The notes: generated by a model not told the origin, from the sequence alone. DNA of 64,000 nt from Prochlorococcus sp. AG-388-F11 (GCA_003279845.1 QCGP01000005.1:1-64000); one strand, 5' to 3'; positions 42,627-55,029 are shown, numbered from the stretch's first letter. Translations and numbers: made by a program.

Positions 42627-43841
42627 ATGCAGCAAGTAAAAAAAGTTGTACTAGCTTATTCTGGTGGCGTAGATACAAGCGTTTGTATTCCATATTTAAA
42701 AAATGAATATGGAATTTCAGAGGTGGTTACATTTGTGGCAGATCTTGGACAAGGCGAGGATTTAGAGTTAATTAGGCGCAAAGCGTTAAATTCTGGTGCA
42801 TCTCAATCAATTGTTGGCAATTTAGTTGATAGCTTTGTTGAGAGTTATGCTTTTCCAGCCATTAGAGCAAACGCTTTATATCTAGATAAATATCCTTTAT
42901 CTACAGCTCTTGCCAGGCCTTTAATTGCAGAAAATCTTGTAAATACTGCTCGAGAGTTTAGTGCTGAAGCAGTAGCTCATGGATGCACTGGTAAAGGAAA
43001 TGATCAAGTTCGATTTGATTTGGCAATTAATGCGTTAGGTCCTGATTTGAAAATAATTACTCCTGCAAGGGAATGGAATATGAGTAGGGAAGAGGCAATA
43101 GCGTACGGAGAAAAATTTGGTATTCCTGCACCAGTATCAAAAAAATCACCATATTCAATAGACGTTAATTTACTTGGCAGGAGTATTGAAGCCGGCATAT
43201 TAGAAGATCCAATGCAAGAAGTACCTGAAGATATTTTTTCAATGACATCATCTATTGATAATTCACCTGATACACCTCAAGATATAGAAATTATTTTTAA
43301 AAATGGGTTTCCCGTTGGAATTAATGATGAATCTTTAACCCCCGTAGAGATTATTAAAAAAGCTAATCTTCTTGCAGGTGAGCATGGTTTTGGAAGGATC
43401 GATATGATTGAAGATCGAGTAGTAGGAATTAAAAGTAGAGAGATTTACGAAACACCTGGCCTCTTGCTTTTAATAAAAGCTCACAAGGAATTAGAGAGTA
43501 TCACATTAAACCCGGATGTAATCGACTTTAAAGGATCAGTGGAAAAAAAATGGGGTCAACTTGTCTATCAAGGTTTTTGGTTTGGACCTCTTAAAGATAG
43601 TTTGGATGCATTTATTTCATCTACTCAAATTTCAGTTAATGGAAGAGTAAAGATTAGACTGCACAAGGGCAATGCAATAATAATAGGAAGAATGTCGGAA
43701 AATAATTCACTGTACAGGGAAGATTTGGCAACTTACAGTCACGATGATGTTTTTAATCATTCTTTAGCAGAGGGTTTTATTTATATGTGGGGTATGTCTA
43801 ATAAAATATGGGCCGAGTTAAATTCAAAAAAAAATGATTAA
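42627..43841 (+). CDS. argG: argininosuccinate synthase
   Basis: [53 protein letters not shown]. Confidence 0.98.
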   Translation: MQQVKKVVLAYSGGVDTSVCIPYLKNEYGISEVVTFVADLGQGEDLELIRRKALNSGASQSIVGNLVDSFVESYAFPAIRANALYLDKYPLSTALARPLIAENLVNTAREFSAEAVAHGCTGKGNDQVRFDLAINALGPDLKIITPAREWNMSREEAIAYGEKFGIPAPVSKKSPYSIDVNLLGRSIEAGILEDPMQEVPEDIFSMTSSIDNSPDTPQDIEIIFKNGFPVGINDESLTPVEIIKKANLLAGEHGFGRIDMIEDRVVGIKSREIYETPGLLLLIKAHKELESITLNPDVIDFKGSVEKKWGQLVYQGFWFGPLKDSLDAFISSTQISVNGRVKIRLHKGNAIIIGRMSENNSLYREDLATYSHDDVFNHSLAEGFIYMWGMSNKIWAELNSKKND

Positions 43842-43844
43842 TAT

Positions 43845-44318
43845 TTAAGATTCTGAATTGTCTTTGATTTTATCATTATCTTTTGTTGAAGTTGAGTCGT
43901 CAGGGCTTGTTACCGGTAGTTTTTCTTTAGATTCAATTTTGTCTTCTGGATTATCTTTATTTTCTGATTGAGTTGTGTCCTTTTTAGAAGGTCTTGGAGT
44001 CGGCAAAGGACCTTCTTGTTTAACAGTCATATATCTAATAACATCCTCACTAAGTCTCATCGCTTTTTCAATTTTAAAGATATGTTGTCCATCACCTTGA
44101 TGACTTAATTGAACGTAAATACCTTCTCTATGTTTTGATATTTGATAGGCTAATCTTCTTTTACCCCTCATTTGACTATCGAGAATAGTACCGCCAAATT
44201 CCTTTAAAAGTTCATTATATTTATCAATGTGATTAGTTACTTCATCTTCCGCAATATCTGGGCGGAGGATGTACATTGTTTCGTAGTAAGATTGTTGTTT
44301 GCTCATAGTTTCAGACAA
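43845..44318 (-). CDS. rpsF: 30S ribosomal protein S6 with long acidic C-terminal extension
   Basis: [45 protein letters not shown]; then [26 protein letters not shown]... Confidence 0.95.
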   Translation of the reverse strand: MSETMSKQQSYYETMYILRPDIAEDEVTNHIDKYNELLKEFGGTILDSQMRGKRRLAYQISKHREGIYVQLSHQGDGQHIFKIEKAMRLSEDVIRYMTVKQEGPLPTPRPSKKDTTQSENKDNPEDKIESKEKLPVTSPDDSTSTKDNDKIKDNSES

Positions 44319-44402
44319 GGTCTTTGGCTCATAAATAGATGTGATGAGCGTCTGTTCATTATTTACGATACATTACGACGGGTAGTTTCTAAGAAATTAG
44401 CA

Positions 44403-45272
44403 TCATTTTTTTTCAAGATATTCTTTTAGTGCATCATTCATAACGTGAAAAGGCACTTCTAAACCATCCGTCCAAAATGATAGTGATTTAATTCCTTGAG
44501 CAATAAGCATTTGCAAACCATCAATAATCAAGCATCCTTTTTTGGCGCTAAATTTTAATAAAGGAGTTGGAGCAGGATTGTATATTAAATCGTAAACAAT
44601 TGTTTTAGAGTTAAGAGATCTCCAAAAAGTTTCTCCATATGGCAACATATTTTCTTTATTTGTAGCTGTTTTCATTCCTACTGGTGTTGTATTTACAATT
44701 AAATTTGCTTCTTTAATTAAGTTTTGAGCCTTATTATCGTTATTTAATAAACCCTGAATTTCAATTTGATCTTCAAAATTCTTTATTAATTTTTCTAGCG
44801 ATGATTTGTTACGTGATACAACTGAAATTGTGGAAAAATTTAAGTTTATTAATCCCTGAATAACAGATCTTGCAGCCCCCCCGGATCCAAGTACTATTGA
44901 TTGTTTGTTCTTTAAACTTAAAGCTTTTAAAGGATAAATAAATCCATCTACATCTGTATTGGTTGCACTCCATTCTTTCTCAGTGTTCAATTTAAGAGTA
45001 TTAATTGCTTTTAGCTTATTAGCGATAGGGGAAATTTCACTACAAAGGTCAAATACTTTTTCTTTATGAGGAATCGTAATATTTAACCCTTTGCAATTGA
45101 TGTTTTTCAGAGAATCAAGAACTGATTCTAGATCCTCGTCTCTACAAGGTATCGCGATATAAATTAAATCTAAGCCTAAATATCGAAGAGCAGCATTTTG
45201 CATGATTGGTGATAAAGAATGGCTTACTGGATTGCCGATTAAAGCAATAAAAGATGTTTCACTTGTAATCAT
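44403..45272 (-). CDS. aroE: shikimate dehydrogenase
   Basis: [50 protein letters not shown]. Confidence 0.96.
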   Translation of the reverse strand: MITSETSFIALIGNPVSHSLSPIMQNAALRYLGLDLIYIAIPCRDEDLESVLDSLKNINCKGLNITIPHKEKVFDLCSEISPIANKLKAINTLKLNTEKEWSATNTDVDGFIYPLKALSLKNKQSIVLGSGGAARSVIQGLINLNFSTISVVSRNKSSLEKLIKNFEDQIEIQGLLNNDNKAQNLIKEANLIVNTTPVGMKTATNKENMLPYGETFWRSLNSKTIVYDLIYNPAPTPLLKFSAKKGCLIIDGLQMLIAQGIKSLSFWTDGLEVPFHVMNDALKEYLEKK

Positions 45273-45389
45273 TTTTTAGAAATTTTTTTAAAAAATTACG
45301 ATCTGTTCGGGAACCACACCCCGTTCTTGAGTAACAATAATGACGCCGATGACCGATTATGGAGAATATCAAATATTGAGAATTTACCC

Positions 45390-47297
45390 ATGGGTAAGGT
45401 TGTAGGAATCGATTTAGGAACAACTAACAGTTGTGTCGCTGTAATGGAAGGTGGTAAACCCACTGTAATAGCAAATGCTGAGGGTTTCAGAACTACTCCA
45501 TCAGTTGTTGCATATACAAAAAATCAAGATCAGCTTGTTGGACAAATTGCAAAAAGGCAAGCTGTTATGAATCCTGAAAATACTTTTTATTCTGCAAAGC
45601 GTTTTGTTGGAAGAAGAGTTGATGAAGTTAATGAAGAATCTAAAGAAGTCAGTTACTCTGTTGAAAAATCTGGATCTAGTGTCAAATTAAAATGCCCTAT
45701 TTTGGATAAACAATTTTCTCCTGAAGAAGTAAGTTCTCAAGTTTTAAGAAAGTTAGCTGATGATGCAGGCAAATATCTTGGTGAAAAAGTTACTCAGGCA
45801 GTGATAACAGTTCCTGCTTATTTTAATGATTCTCAAAGACAGGCTACAAAAGATGCGGGAAAAATTGCAGGTTTAGAAGTTCTTAGAATAGTTAATGAGC
45901 CAACTGCAGCAGCATTAGCATACGGTTTGGATAAAGAAAACGAAAAAATACTTGTTTTTGATTTGGGAGGAGGAACATTTGATGTATCAGTTATTGAAGC
46001 TGGTGATGGAGTAACTGAAGTTTTATCTACATCTGGAGATACCCATCTTGGTGGTGATGATTTTGATAGGTGTATTGTAGATCATTTAGCTAGTACATTT
46101 AAATCAAATGAGGGGATTGACCTAAGGCAAGATAAGCAAGCTTTGCAAAGACTTACTGAAGCAGCAGAAAAAGCAAAAATTGAGCTTTCAAATGCTACAC
46201 AAAGTGAGATAAATCTACCTTTTATCACAGCGACTCCTGAAGGCCCTAAACATTTGGATTTGAATTTAACTCGAGCAAAGTTTGAAGAACTAGCTGCTTC
46301 TTTAATTGATAGGTGTAAGACTCCAGTTGAAAGAGCTATAAGTGATGCAAAAATTTCTACTAGTGAAATTGATGAAGTTGTTATGGTTGGAGGTTCATCC
46401 AGGATTCCTGCTGTTTTAGATCTAGTAAAAAAAATAATAGGTAAAGATCCAAATCAAACTGTGAATCCTGATGAGGTAGTTGCTGTTGGAGCAGCTATTC
46501 AAGGAGGAGTTTTAGCAGGTGAAGTTAAAGATATATTGTTGCTTGATGTTACTCCACTTTCTTTGGGTGTAGAAACTTTAGGTGGAGTTATGACAAAGAT
46601 GATAAATCGAAATACTACAGTCCCTACAAAGAAATCTGAGACATATTCAACTGCTGTAGATGGACAAACGAATGTAGAAATACATGTTTTACAGGGTGAA
46701 AGAGAAATGGCCTCAGATAATAAAAGTTTAGGAACTTTTAGATTGGATGGTATTCCATCAGCACCAAGGGGTGTTCCTCAAATTGAAGTGACATTTGATA
46801 TCGATGCAAATGGCATTCTAAGTGTTACCGCTAAAGATAAAGGAAGTGGTAAAGAGCAAAGTATTTCTATCACAGGTGCTTCTACGTTATCTGATAACGA
46901 GGTTGAAAAAATGGTTAAAGATGCAGAATCAAATGCATCAGCAGATAAAGAAAAAAGAGAAAAAATTGATTTAAAGAACCAAGCTGAAACACTCGTCTAT
47001 CAGACAGAAAAGCAACTTGGTGAATTGGGAGATAAAATTGATGCTGCAGCAAAATCTAAGGTTGAGGAAAAAAGCAATGCTTTAAAAGAGGCAACCTCAA
47101 AAGAGGACTATGAATCAATGAAAAAACTACTTGAAGAGCTTCAGCAAGAACTCTATGCAGTTGGTTCATCTGTTTATCAGCAACCAGGTAATCAGCCTCC
47201 AACACCTGGTTCAGCGAGCGGTCCTGATCAGACTGAATCAAATGATAAAGATGGAGATGATGTTATTGATGCAGACTTTACTGAAACAAAAGATTAG
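45390..47297 (+). CDS. dnaK: molecular chaperone DnaK (Hsp70)
   Basis: [47 protein letters not shown]; start set to ATG 45390 (ORF track extends to TTG 45327). Confidence 0.97.
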   Translation: MGKVVGIDLGTTNSCVAVMEGGKPTVIANAEGFRTTPSVVAYTKNQDQLVGQIAKRQAVMNPENTFYSAKRFVGRRVDEVNEESKEVSYSVEKSGSSVKLKCPILDKQFSPEEVSSQVLRKLADDAGKYLGEKVTQAVITVPAYFNDSQRQATKDAGKIAGLEVLRIVNEPTAAALAYGLDKENEKILVFDLGGGTFDVSVIEAGDGVTEVLSTSGDTHLGGDDFDRCIVDHLASTFKSNEGIDLRQDKQALQRLTEAAEKAKIELSNATQSEINLPFITATPEGPKHLDLNLTRAKFEELAASLIDRCKTPVERAISDAKISTSEIDEVVMVGGSSRIPAVLDLVKKIIGKDPNQTVNPDEVVAVGAAIQGGVLAGEVKDILLLDVTPLSLGVETLGGVMTKMINRNTTVPTKKSETYSTAVDGQTNVEIHVLQGEREMASDNKSLGTFRLDGIPSAPRGVPQIEVTFDIDANGILSVTAKDKGSGKEQSISITGASTLSDNEVEKMVKDAESNASADKEKREKIDLKNQAETLVYQTEKQLGELGDKIDAAAKSKVEEKSNALKEATSKEDYESMKKLLEELQQELYAVGSSVYQQPGNQPPTPGSASGPDQTESNDKDGDDVIDADFTETKD

Positions 47298-48376
47298 GAA
47301 AAGTAATTTTTAATTTCATTAGCAACCCATTTAGAACAAGCTGGCGCAAGTAAAATACCATTTTTATAAAAACCTGTACATATAATTAGCCCATCTCCCA
47401 AATTCTTTATTATTGGTGAAGGTTCACCTTCAGGTCTTGATCTTATTCCAAACCATTTTTTTGTGATTTGACCGTTGATAAGCCAATTTGGTTTTTTATC
47501 TAGAAAATTTGTAATTTTGTCAAAAATATTTTTTTCTGGATTTGTACTATATTCCTCCGTTGAACCAATAATAAGTTTGTTTTTTGATATTGGAATTATA
47601 TTTTTGCCATTTATATTGAAATGTTTTGGAAGTGTTAATAAATCAACTTCTGAATCATTTATGCCAACTTCTATAGCTTGACCCAAAACAGGTTTTAATT
47701 TGATGTTGTGAGATAGGTAATCTATTAAATCAACCGCTTTTAGAGAATTACACAAAATAACTATGTCAGATTTGATATCTTCATTGTTTTTTGTCGTAGA
47801 TAACCATTGATTGTTAAATTTTCTGATTTTTATTATTTCTTCATCTACAAAATTTATTTTTTTATTTTTTAGATATTTATCTAATGTTTTAAGTAACGAT
47901 GTAGCATTTATTCTTCCATCATCGAAAGAAATCATACCTTTTATGTTTTTTGTTTGGAAGGCTTGATTTATATTCTTGATAAATAATGATTCTCTCTCTA
48001 AAATTTGTAAGTTTAGATCATTATTTTCATAAATAAATTTCTCCAATTTTTTAAACTTTTCTTCATTCGTAGTTAGTGCTATTAATGGTTTTTTAATGTT
48101 TAATTCATAATTAAATTTTTGCAGAAATTTAATCCATTTTGGCCATAACTCAATGCTTTGTTTCCTAAGATCCCAACTTCTACCTCTTCTTTTTTGATAC
48201 ATATTACCCATTAGTAGTCCTAAAGCTGCATTACTACTATTTTTATGTTCAGCTGGATCTATTATTGTTATCCGAAAGCCTAATTCTGATAATTCTAAGG
48301 CATTAAATTTTCCAATAATTCCCGATCCAATAATAACTATGTGTGCTTTTTGAAAATTTTCTTTTAAGCTTTTCAT
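47294..48376 (-). CDS. FAD-dependent oxidoreductase (DAO/ThiO-like)
   Basis: [29 protein letters not shown]-terminal [36 protein letters not shown]. Confidence 0.8.
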   Translation of the reverse strand: MKSLKENFQKAHIVIIGSGIIGKFNALELSELGFRITIIDPAEHKNSSNAALGLLMGNMYQKRRGRSWDLRKQSIELWPKWIKFLQKFNYELNIKKPLIALTTNEEKFKKLEKFIYENNDLNLQILERESLFIKNINQAFQTKNIKGMISFDDGRINATSLLKTLDKYLKNKKINFVDEEIIKIRKFNNQWLSTTKNNEDIKSDIVILCNSLKAVDLIDYLSHNIKLKPVLGQAIEVGINDSEVDLLTLPKHFNINGKNIIPISKNKLIIGSTEEYSTNPEKNIFDKITNFLDKKPNWLINGQITKKWFGIRSRPEGEPSPIIKNLGDGLIICTGFYKNGILLAPACSKWVANEIKNYFS

Positions 48377-48423
48377 TGATATATTAGATATGATTGCTTA
48401 TTTAAATAAATAGTTAAAGATTT

Positions 48424-49278
48424 TTGGAACTTCCTTCAATTATATTTAAAATTGTTTGTCCTGATCGTCCTGGCCTTGTAAGTTTACTTACAAGTTGGAT
48501 TTCAAATTACGGTGGCAATATAAAGCATTCTGATCATCACACAGATCAAGATGCGGGATTGTTTCTTAGTCGCATTGAATGGAATAGTAAACAAGCATCT
48601 ATTAATAAAGATGAAATTTATAATGAATTTGAAAAAATCGCAGCTGAAGTCAATGGAAAATTTAATGTAAATTATTCTGATGAGATTCCAAATGTTGCTA
48701 TTTTTGTTAGCAAACAAAATCATTGTTTGATTGATTTACTCTGGCGAGTTAGAAATGGTGAACTCAAAATGAAAGTTCCGTTAATAATTTCAAATCATTC
48801 TTATCTTGAAAATATTGCAAACGACTTTAATGCAAAATTTGTCCATATTGATACATTTAGTATTGATAAATCTAATGTTGAAGATCAATTTTTAAATTTA
48901 CTAAAAGAATATGAAATTGATCTTGTTGTATTAGCCAAATATATGCAAATTTTGAGTGATTCTTTTTTAAAACAGTTTTCTTCAATAATAAATATTCATC
49001 ATTCTTTCTTACCTGCATTTAAGGGGGCGCAACCATACCATCGAGCATGGAAGAGGGGTGTTAAATTAATTGGTGCTACTGCCCATTATGTTACTCAAGA
49101 TCTTGATGAAGGTCCGATAATAGAGCAATGCACAGTTAATGTAAGTCATAGGGATGAAGTTGATGATTTGATTAGAAAAGGAAGAGATATTGAGAGAATT
49201 GCTTTAGCAAGAGCAGTTAGATTACATCTAAATCATCAAGTATTTGTTTATAACAGCAAAACTGCAGTTTTTGATTGA
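48424..49278 (+). CDS. purU: formyltetrahydrofolate deformylase
   Basis: N-terminal ACT-like KIVCPDRPGLVSLLTSWISNYGGNI; NIHHSFLPAFKGAQPYHRAWKRGVKLIGATAHYVTQDLDEGPIIEQ; TTG start. Confidence 0.93.
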   Translation: MELPSIIFKIVCPDRPGLVSLLTSWISNYGGNIKHSDHHTDQDAGLFLSRIEWNSKQASINKDEIYNEFEKIAAEVNGKFNVNYSDEIPNVAIFVSKQNHCLIDLLWRVRNGELKMKVPLIISNHSYLENIANDFNAKFVHIDTFSIDKSNVEDQFLNLLKEYEIDLVVLAKYMQILSDSFLKQFSSIINIHHSFLPAFKGAQPYHRAWKRGVKLIGATAHYVTQDLDEGPIIEQCTVNVSHRDEVDDLIRKGRDIERIALARAVRLHLNHQVFVYNSKTAVFD

Positions 49279-49288
49279 AAATAATTTC

Positions 49289-50647
49289 TTAGTCGTCTAA
49301 TTCTATTTGTATTTGTCTTTCATAAATTGATTCTTCATTAAAAGCTCTAGCTATCAAGAAACTGGCGATACAACTGATTAACACAGGTTTCATTATTAAT
49401 AAATTTTTTGTTAATGCAAAAGCTAAAAACATAGCTGTTATAGGAGTTCTCGAACATCCTGCCACGAAAGCCCCCATTCCGGCAAAAATGTATGTACTGG
49501 GTGCATGTCCTGTTGCTATTTCTACCCAGCTCCCAACTATTAGTCCGATTGAACCTCCTAAAGTAAGCATTGGATAGAACAACCCTCCAGGAGCTCCAGA
49601 TGCTGCAGCTAACCCTGTAGTTATAAATAATACTAAAACTGCTAATAATGCAATTCCAATACTTGTATTTTGCTCAGCTATTATTTTCTGTAATTCATCT
49701 AAATTATGAAAAGTGCTGGGTAAAAAAGAATAGATGCTTCCTAAAATAAGTCCACAGATACTCATTTTTAAAACAAATTTATTTTTATACCACTTTTTCC
49801 CAAGATTTTGCATAAACAAAACATATCTACTGTACAGTTCAGCAAAGATCCCAATAATTATTCCTAGTAAAACTAGATAAATTAAATCTATAGGCAAGAA
49901 AAAAACTGATGGGTCATATTCTTTTTGTATCAAAAATCCGAGGTTAAAATCAAAGCCACCTGCTTTAGGATCTAAACCCAAGGCTTGAATAATATCAGCA
50001 GATGAATCTGCTATGAAAGTTGTAATTACTACCAATAGCAAAATTACTGGTCTAGCGGAGTTTAATAGCTCCTCTATTGCATAAACAAAGCCTCCTAATG
50101 GAGCACTAAAAACTGCCGCTATTCCAGCACCACCTCCTGCTGCTACTATTACTCTTCTGAAGGCTGTAGGAGCTTTGAGCCATTTAGCCATTTGCCAAGC
50201 AACTGATCCTCCCATTTGAACAGATGGACCCTCCGGACCCAAAGGAAATCCACTGCCAATAGCAATAATTCCAGATATGAGCTTTATTAATCCTACTTTT
50301 ATATTCATTGGCACTTTTTTATGTCTTAAGAAACCCATGATTTGACTCACACCTGAACCTTTTGCGGCAGGGGCAAAATTTTTGATTAAATATCCCGCAA
50401 CCGTTCCTCCTGCAGCTCCAAAAATTGGTAATACTGCAATAGATGGGAATTGGTCTAATAGGGCCAATCTCCAATTGTTAATAAAGTAGATTCCAGTTTT
50501 AAAGAATATGCTTGTAATTGAAGCCCCTAAACCGGTTAATAAAAGAGAAAATGCAACGACTAGAGATCTTTGTGTTAATAGTTTTTTGATGCTGCGGGAA
50601 GAATTATTACTGGTTCTTTGAATATTTTCTTTTAAAAGGTTTGGCAT
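49289..50647 (-). CDS. ClC-family chloride channel/antiporter
   Basis: GSGFPLGPEGPSVQMGG, AAVFSAPLGGFVYAIEELL, GMGAFVAGCSRTPITA. Confidence 0.92.
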   Translation of the reverse strand: MPNLLKENIQRTSNNSSRSIKKLLTQRSLVVAFSLLLTGLGASITSIFFKTGIYFINNWRLALLDQFPSIAVLPIFGAAGGTVAGYLIKNFAPAAKGSGVSQIMGFLRHKKVPMNIKVGLIKLISGIIAIGSGFPLGPEGPSVQMGGSVAWQMAKWLKAPTAFRRVIVAAGGGAGIAAVFSAPLGGFVYAIEELLNSARPVILLLVVITTFIADSSADIIQALGLDPKAGGFDFNLGFLIQKEYDPSVFFLPIDLIYLVLLGIIIGIFAELYSRYVLFMQNLGKKWYKNKFVLKMSICGLILGSIYSFLPSTFHNLDELQKIIAEQNTSIGIALLAVLVLFITTGLAAASGAPGGLFYPMLTLGGSIGLIVGSWVEIATGHAPSTYIFAGMGAFVAGCSRTPITAMFLAFALTKNLLIMKPVLISCIASFLIARAFNEESIYERQIQIELDD

Positions 50648-50656
50648 AATCCATGA

Positions 50657-53230
50657 TCACTTTGACAAACTGAAATCGTTTATTTCATCAAATTGAAGAT
50701 AACGATAAAGTTCATCTGAATATGGATTAATTTTATTTTTAGTAATATCCTGATATTCTTCTACTTCTGGTATTTTCCCAAGAAGTGCGCAAACTGCTGC
50801 TAATTCAGCACTTCCTAAAAATACTTGTGCATTTTTTCCAAGTCTATTGTCGAAATTTCTTGTACTCGTAGAAAAAACTACAGATCCTTCATCCACTCTG
50901 GCTTGATTTCCCATACATAAAGAACACCCTGGCAACTCTAATCTTGCACCACAATTTTCAAATATTTTATAGTAACCTTCAGCTTTTAGAGTTTCTTCAT
51001 CCATTTTTGTAGGTGGACAAATCCATAATTTTGCTTTTAAATCTTGTACACCTTCAAGAACTTTGGCAGCTGCTCTGTAATGACCAATATTTGTCATGCA
51101 AGAGCCTATAAAAACCTCGTCAATATTTGTATTTGCAACATCAGTGATTTCCTTCACGTTATCTGGGTCGTTAGGGCAAGCAACTATAGGTTGTGTTACT
51201 TTTGCTAAATCAATTTCAATAATTTCATCATACTGAGCGTTTATATCTGGCTGAATTAATAAGGGGTTTTTTAACCAATTTTTCATATCATTTATCCTTC
51301 TTGAAATCGATTTTGAGTCTTCATAATTGCTCTCAATCATTTTTTCTAACAGGCAGATATTGCTTCTTAAGTATTCTTGAACAGTATCTTGAGATAAAAG
51401 TATTGTGCTGCCAGCGCATGAACGTTCTGCAGTAGCATCAGTAAGTTCAAAAGCTTGTTCAAGTTTTAGATTAGGTAATCCCTCAATTTCCATAATTTTC
51501 CCATTAAAAATATTTTTTTTATTTGCTTTCTCAACAGTTAAGAGTCCTTTTTTAATTGCAAAAAGAGGTATTGCATTTACTAAATCTCTCAAAGTAATTC
51601 CTGGTAATAATTCTCCTATAAATTTAATGAGCACAGATTCTGGCATATTTAATGGCATTGATCCTATTGCAGCGGCAAAGGCTACAATGCCAGAACCTCC
51701 AGGGAATGAGATACCAAGAGGAAATCTTGTATGACTATCTCCACCTGTGCCAACAGTGTCAGGGAGAAGCATTCTGTTTAGCCAGCTATGAATTATGCCA
51801 TCTCCAGGTTTAAGAGCGACGCCACCTCTTTGAGATATAAAATCAGGTAATTCTTTATGGGTTATTAGATCTACTGGTTTGGGATATGCAGCTGTATGAC
51901 AAAAACTTTGCATCACTAAATCTGCAGTGAATCCTAAACAAGCTAGTTCTTTGAGTTCATCTCTTGTCATTGGCCCTGTAGTATCTTGACTGCCAACTGT
52001 GGTCATAATTGGTTCACAGGTCATTCCAGGCCTAACTCCATCAAGACCGCACGCTTTCCCTACTATTTTTTGAGCTTGAGTAAAGCCAAAATCACTTTTT
52101 GTTGGATTTTGTGGTCGTATAAATATTTCACTTGATTGATAATCTAATTTGTTTCTAATTTTGTCCGTAAGTGATCTTCCAATCATAAGATTAATTCTGC
52201 CGCCAGCTTGAATTTCATCAGTAAGAGTTGATGGATACAAGTTGAATTTGCTTATTAATTCTTCAGTATTCGTTTCTTTTTCAATTTTTTTAATAATGCC
52301 TTCATAAGGATATATTTTAATAATATCTCCTGTTTCCATATGAGATACGTCAGCTTCTATAGGTAATGCTCCTGAATCTTGTGCAGTATTAAAGAAAATA
52401 GGTGCTATTTTGCTACCAATTATTATTCCACCTGTTTTTTTGTTTGGCACAAAAGGGATATCTTCGCCTATATGCCATATGAGTGAATTAATAGCAGATT
52501 TTCTAGAACTTCCTGTTCCAACAACATCTCCAACATATGCTATTGGTAAATTCTGTTTTTTTAAATCGTTGAGAATCTTTAGTCCATCAGGTTTTTTAGA
52601 TTCCAACATAGCCAATGCGTGCATCGGTATATCCGGGCGCGTTGTTGCATGTACAGCAGGAGATAAATCGTCTGTGTTTGTTTCTCCGTCAACTTTAAAT
52701 ACTAAACAAGTAATCTCTTTATCTAAAACTTTTTTATTTTTGAACCATTCTGCATTTGCCCAACTATCTACTACCTCTTTTGCATAAATATTATTTTGAG
52801 ATAATTCATAAATTTCATTAGATGAGTCGTAAACAAGGATAATATTTTTTAAAACTTTTGCTGATTTTTTAGCTAGTAAACTATTCTTTCCTTTAAGAAT
52901 TTCAACCAGAGAATTAACATTATATCCGCCAATCATTGTCCCAAGAATTTCAATTGCTTTTTGAGGGTTTATTGATTTGCAATATTTTTCTGAATTTACA
53001 ATAGCTGTAAGCCAGCTTGCTTTTACATATGCAGCTTCGTCAACTCCTGGTGGTACTCTATTTATTAACAAATCAAGTAAATATGATGAATCGTAATTAT
53101 CATCTTGTTCTAATAATTTTGTAACACAATTTGTTTGCTCAGCATTTAAGGGTAAAGGAGGTATTCCTTTGGCAGCTCTTTCAGCTACATGATCTGCGTA
53201 ATTTTTTAGCAATGTTTCCAAATTCTTCAT
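50657..53230 (-). CDS. acnB: aconitate hydratase B
   Basis: HAERAAKGIPPLPLNAEQT-like N-terminus, GDVVGTGSSRKSAINSLIWH, PGCSLCMGNQARV. Confidence 0.96.
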   Translation of the reverse strand: MKNLETLLKNYADHVAERAAKGIPPLPLNAEQTNCVTKLLEQDDNYDSSYLLDLLINRVPPGVDEAAYVKASWLTAIVNSEKYCKSINPQKAIEILGTMIGGYNVNSLVEILKGKNSLLAKKSAKVLKNIILVYDSSNEIYELSQNNIYAKEVVDSWANAEWFKNKKVLDKEITCLVFKVDGETNTDDLSPAVHATTRPDIPMHALAMLESKKPDGLKILNDLKKQNLPIAYVGDVVGTGSSRKSAINSLIWHIGEDIPFVPNKKTGGIIIGSKIAPIFFNTAQDSGALPIEADVSHMETGDIIKIYPYEGIIKKIEKETNTEELISKFNLYPSTLTDEIQAGGRINLMIGRSLTDKIRNKLDYQSSEIFIRPQNPTKSDFGFTQAQKIVGKACGLDGVRPGMTCEPIMTTVGSQDTTGPMTRDELKELACLGFTADLVMQSFCHTAAYPKPVDLITHKELPDFISQRGGVALKPGDGIIHSWLNRMLLPDTVGTGGDSHTRFPLGISFPGGSGIVAFAAAIGSMPLNMPESVLIKFIGELLPGITLRDLVNAIPLFAIKKGLLTVEKANKKNIFNGKIMEIEGLPNLKLEQAFELTDATAERSCAGSTILLSQDTVQEYLRSNICLLEKMIESNYEDSKSISRRINDMKNWLKNPLLIQPDINAQYDEIIEIDLAKVTQPIVACPNDPDNVKEITDVANTNIDEVFIGSCMTNIGHYRAAAKVLEGVQDLKAKLWICPPTKMDEETLKAEGYYKIFENCGARLELPGCSLCMGNQARVDEGSVVFSTSTRNFDNRLGKNAQVFLGSAELAAVCALLGKIPEVEEYQDITKNKINPYSDELYRYLQFDEINDFSLSK

Positions 53231-53327
53231 TAGTAAGGTTTAATGCCTAATCTATTGTTATTTTTAATATTGAAAAGGAGAGTATTCATAAATGCTTTTT
53301 TAAATATTCAAACTTCTTAATTAATCA

Positions 53328-54395
53328 ATGACGTCATCATCAAATAATTCAGCTTTGGAAAAGACATCAGATTTACATGTCGTTGAAACACGTCCATTAA
53401 TACCTCCAAGCAGATTACATAATGATATACCTTTAGATCATACCTCTGCTAATACAGTATCTAAAACAAGAAGATCGATACAAAATATTTTGCATCACAA
53501 TGATCGGAAGCTTTTAGTCATTGTTGGTCCATGTTCAATTCATGATATAGAAGCTGCAAAAGAATATTCACAATATATCCATGATTTCCGAGAACTTTAT
53601 AAAGATAAATTAGAAATAATTATGAGAGTATATTTTGAGAAACCAAGAACAACTATTGGATGGAAGGGACTTATAAATGATCCCCATCTAGATGATTCTT
53701 ATGATATTAATACTGGTTTAAGAAGGGCAAGAAGTTTGCTTTCATATCTCGCAACTCGTGGAATACCTTCTGCTACAGAATTACTAGATCCAATTGTTCC
53801 TCAATATATTGCTGATTTGATAAGTTGGACAGCCATAGGTGCAAGGACTACTGAGAGTCAAACTCATAGGGAAATGGCATCAGGATTATCAATGCCTATT
53901 GGCTTTAAAAATGGGACAGATGGTTCTTTTACTACTGCAATAAATGCAATGCAATCAGCTTCTAAATCTCATCATTTCTTAGGTGTAAATGAAAATGGAA
54001 TGGCTTCTATTGTTAATACTACGGGAAATCCAGATGGCCATATTGTTTTAAGAGGAGGCTCAAAAGGTCCAAATTTTGAAAGTCAACATGTTCAAAGAAT
54101 TTCAGCAGAATTAAAGCAATGTAATCTTCCTTATAAAGTGATGATTGATTGTAGTCATGGAAATTCCAACAAAAACTTCCGAAAACAGGCGGAAGTTTTA
54201 AAAAATATAGCTACTCAAATAAGTAATGGTGAAAAAAATATTTTAGGAGTAATGCTAGAAAGTCATTTGAAAGAAGGTAATCAAAAACTTTTACAAAAAG
54301 AAGATCTTGAGTTTGGCAGAAGCATTACTGATGCATGCATAGATATTGATACAACGAAAGAATTACTCGCTATATTAAATAATTCACTTAATTAG
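53328..54395 (+). CDS. 3-deoxy-7-phosphoheptulonate synthase (class I)
   Basis: LLVIVGPCSIHD, MRVYFEKPRTTIGWKGLINDP, GARTTESQTHREMASGLSMPIGFKNGTDG. Confidence 0.96.
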   Translation: MTSSSNNSALEKTSDLHVVETRPLIPPSRLHNDIPLDHTSANTVSKTRRSIQNILHHNDRKLLVIVGPCSIHDIEAAKEYSQYIHDFRELYKDKLEIIMRVYFEKPRTTIGWKGLINDPHLDDSYDINTGLRRARSLLSYLATRGIPSATELLDPIVPQYIADLISWTAIGARTTESQTHREMASGLSMPIGFKNGTDGSFTTAINAMQSASKSHHFLGVNENGMASIVNTTGNPDGHIVLRGGSKGPNFESQHVQRISAELKQCNLPYKVMIDCSHGNSNKNFRKQAEVLKNIATQISNGEKNILGVMLESHLKEGNQKLLQKEDLEFGRSITDACIDIDTTKELLAILNNSLN

Positions 54396-55029
54396 TTATA
54401 AAAAAATTAAAAAATAATGCTGAAGAAATTGGAACAATGAAATTATCTATTCCTAAAACACTAAATTGTTCGAGTAAAGTGGCAAAAAAAGCTATCGTTA
54501 AATAATTTAAATTAAAACTATTATATTGGGCGTATCCTATTGAGCAAACTACTATTAAGCTTGCCAAAAACATTGTCATAGTGCCAAATAATGATTTTTT
54601 TTGTTTAAAAAAAATCCAACTCTTTGAGTTTAAACTTTTTCCTATTAACCCAGCTAATCCATCACCAAAAGTCATAATAAAAAATCCAGTTATTAATGCA
54701 TAGGGATTTTTATCCCAGAAAAGATAAATTAAAATAAATAAACTTAGACAATAAAATAATGTTCCATAACTCTTTCTCTCAACATCTTCAATTGTTGGAA
54801 ATAATTTATAGGTGTAATTGATCAAAACCATTAACGAGACAATTCCTGTAAAAATAAGAGCTGAATTTTGATCAATTTTTAAAAATTGTGCAATTGGTAT
54901 TAATGGTCCTATTCCAATGTGTATTATTTTTCTTACGATTTCTCTGCTATCTTCATTATATTTTTTAAAAACTATTGATATTAAAAAAATTGAAAATAAA
55001 TATAATAAAATTACAGCAAATCTTATCAA
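54388..55029 (-). CDS. dolichol/phytol kinase-like membrane protein (VTE5/SEC59 type)
   Basis: REIVRKIIHIGIGPLIPIA, ITGFFIMTFGDGLAGLIGK, LEQFSVLGIDNFIVPI. Confidence 0.75.
   Translation of the reverse strand: MIRFAVILLYLFSIFLISIVFKKYNEDSREIVRKIIHIGIGPLIPIAQFLKIDQNSALIFTGIVSLMVLINYTYKLFPTIEDVERKSYGTLFYCLSLFILIYLFWDKNPYALITGFFIMTFGDGLAGLIGKSLNSKSWIFFKQKKSLFGTMTMFLASLIVVCSIGYAQYNSFNLNYLTIAFFATLLEQFSVLGIDNFIVPISSALFFNFFITN

Noticed and set aside
45273-45389. CIRCE/HrcA operator upstream of dnaK
   Set aside because: No TTAGCACTC-N9-GAGTGCTAA-like inverted repeat seen in this leader.
52410-52787. 125-aa plus-strand ORF (also 51405-51734)
   Set aside because: Antisense shadows of acnB without homology signals.
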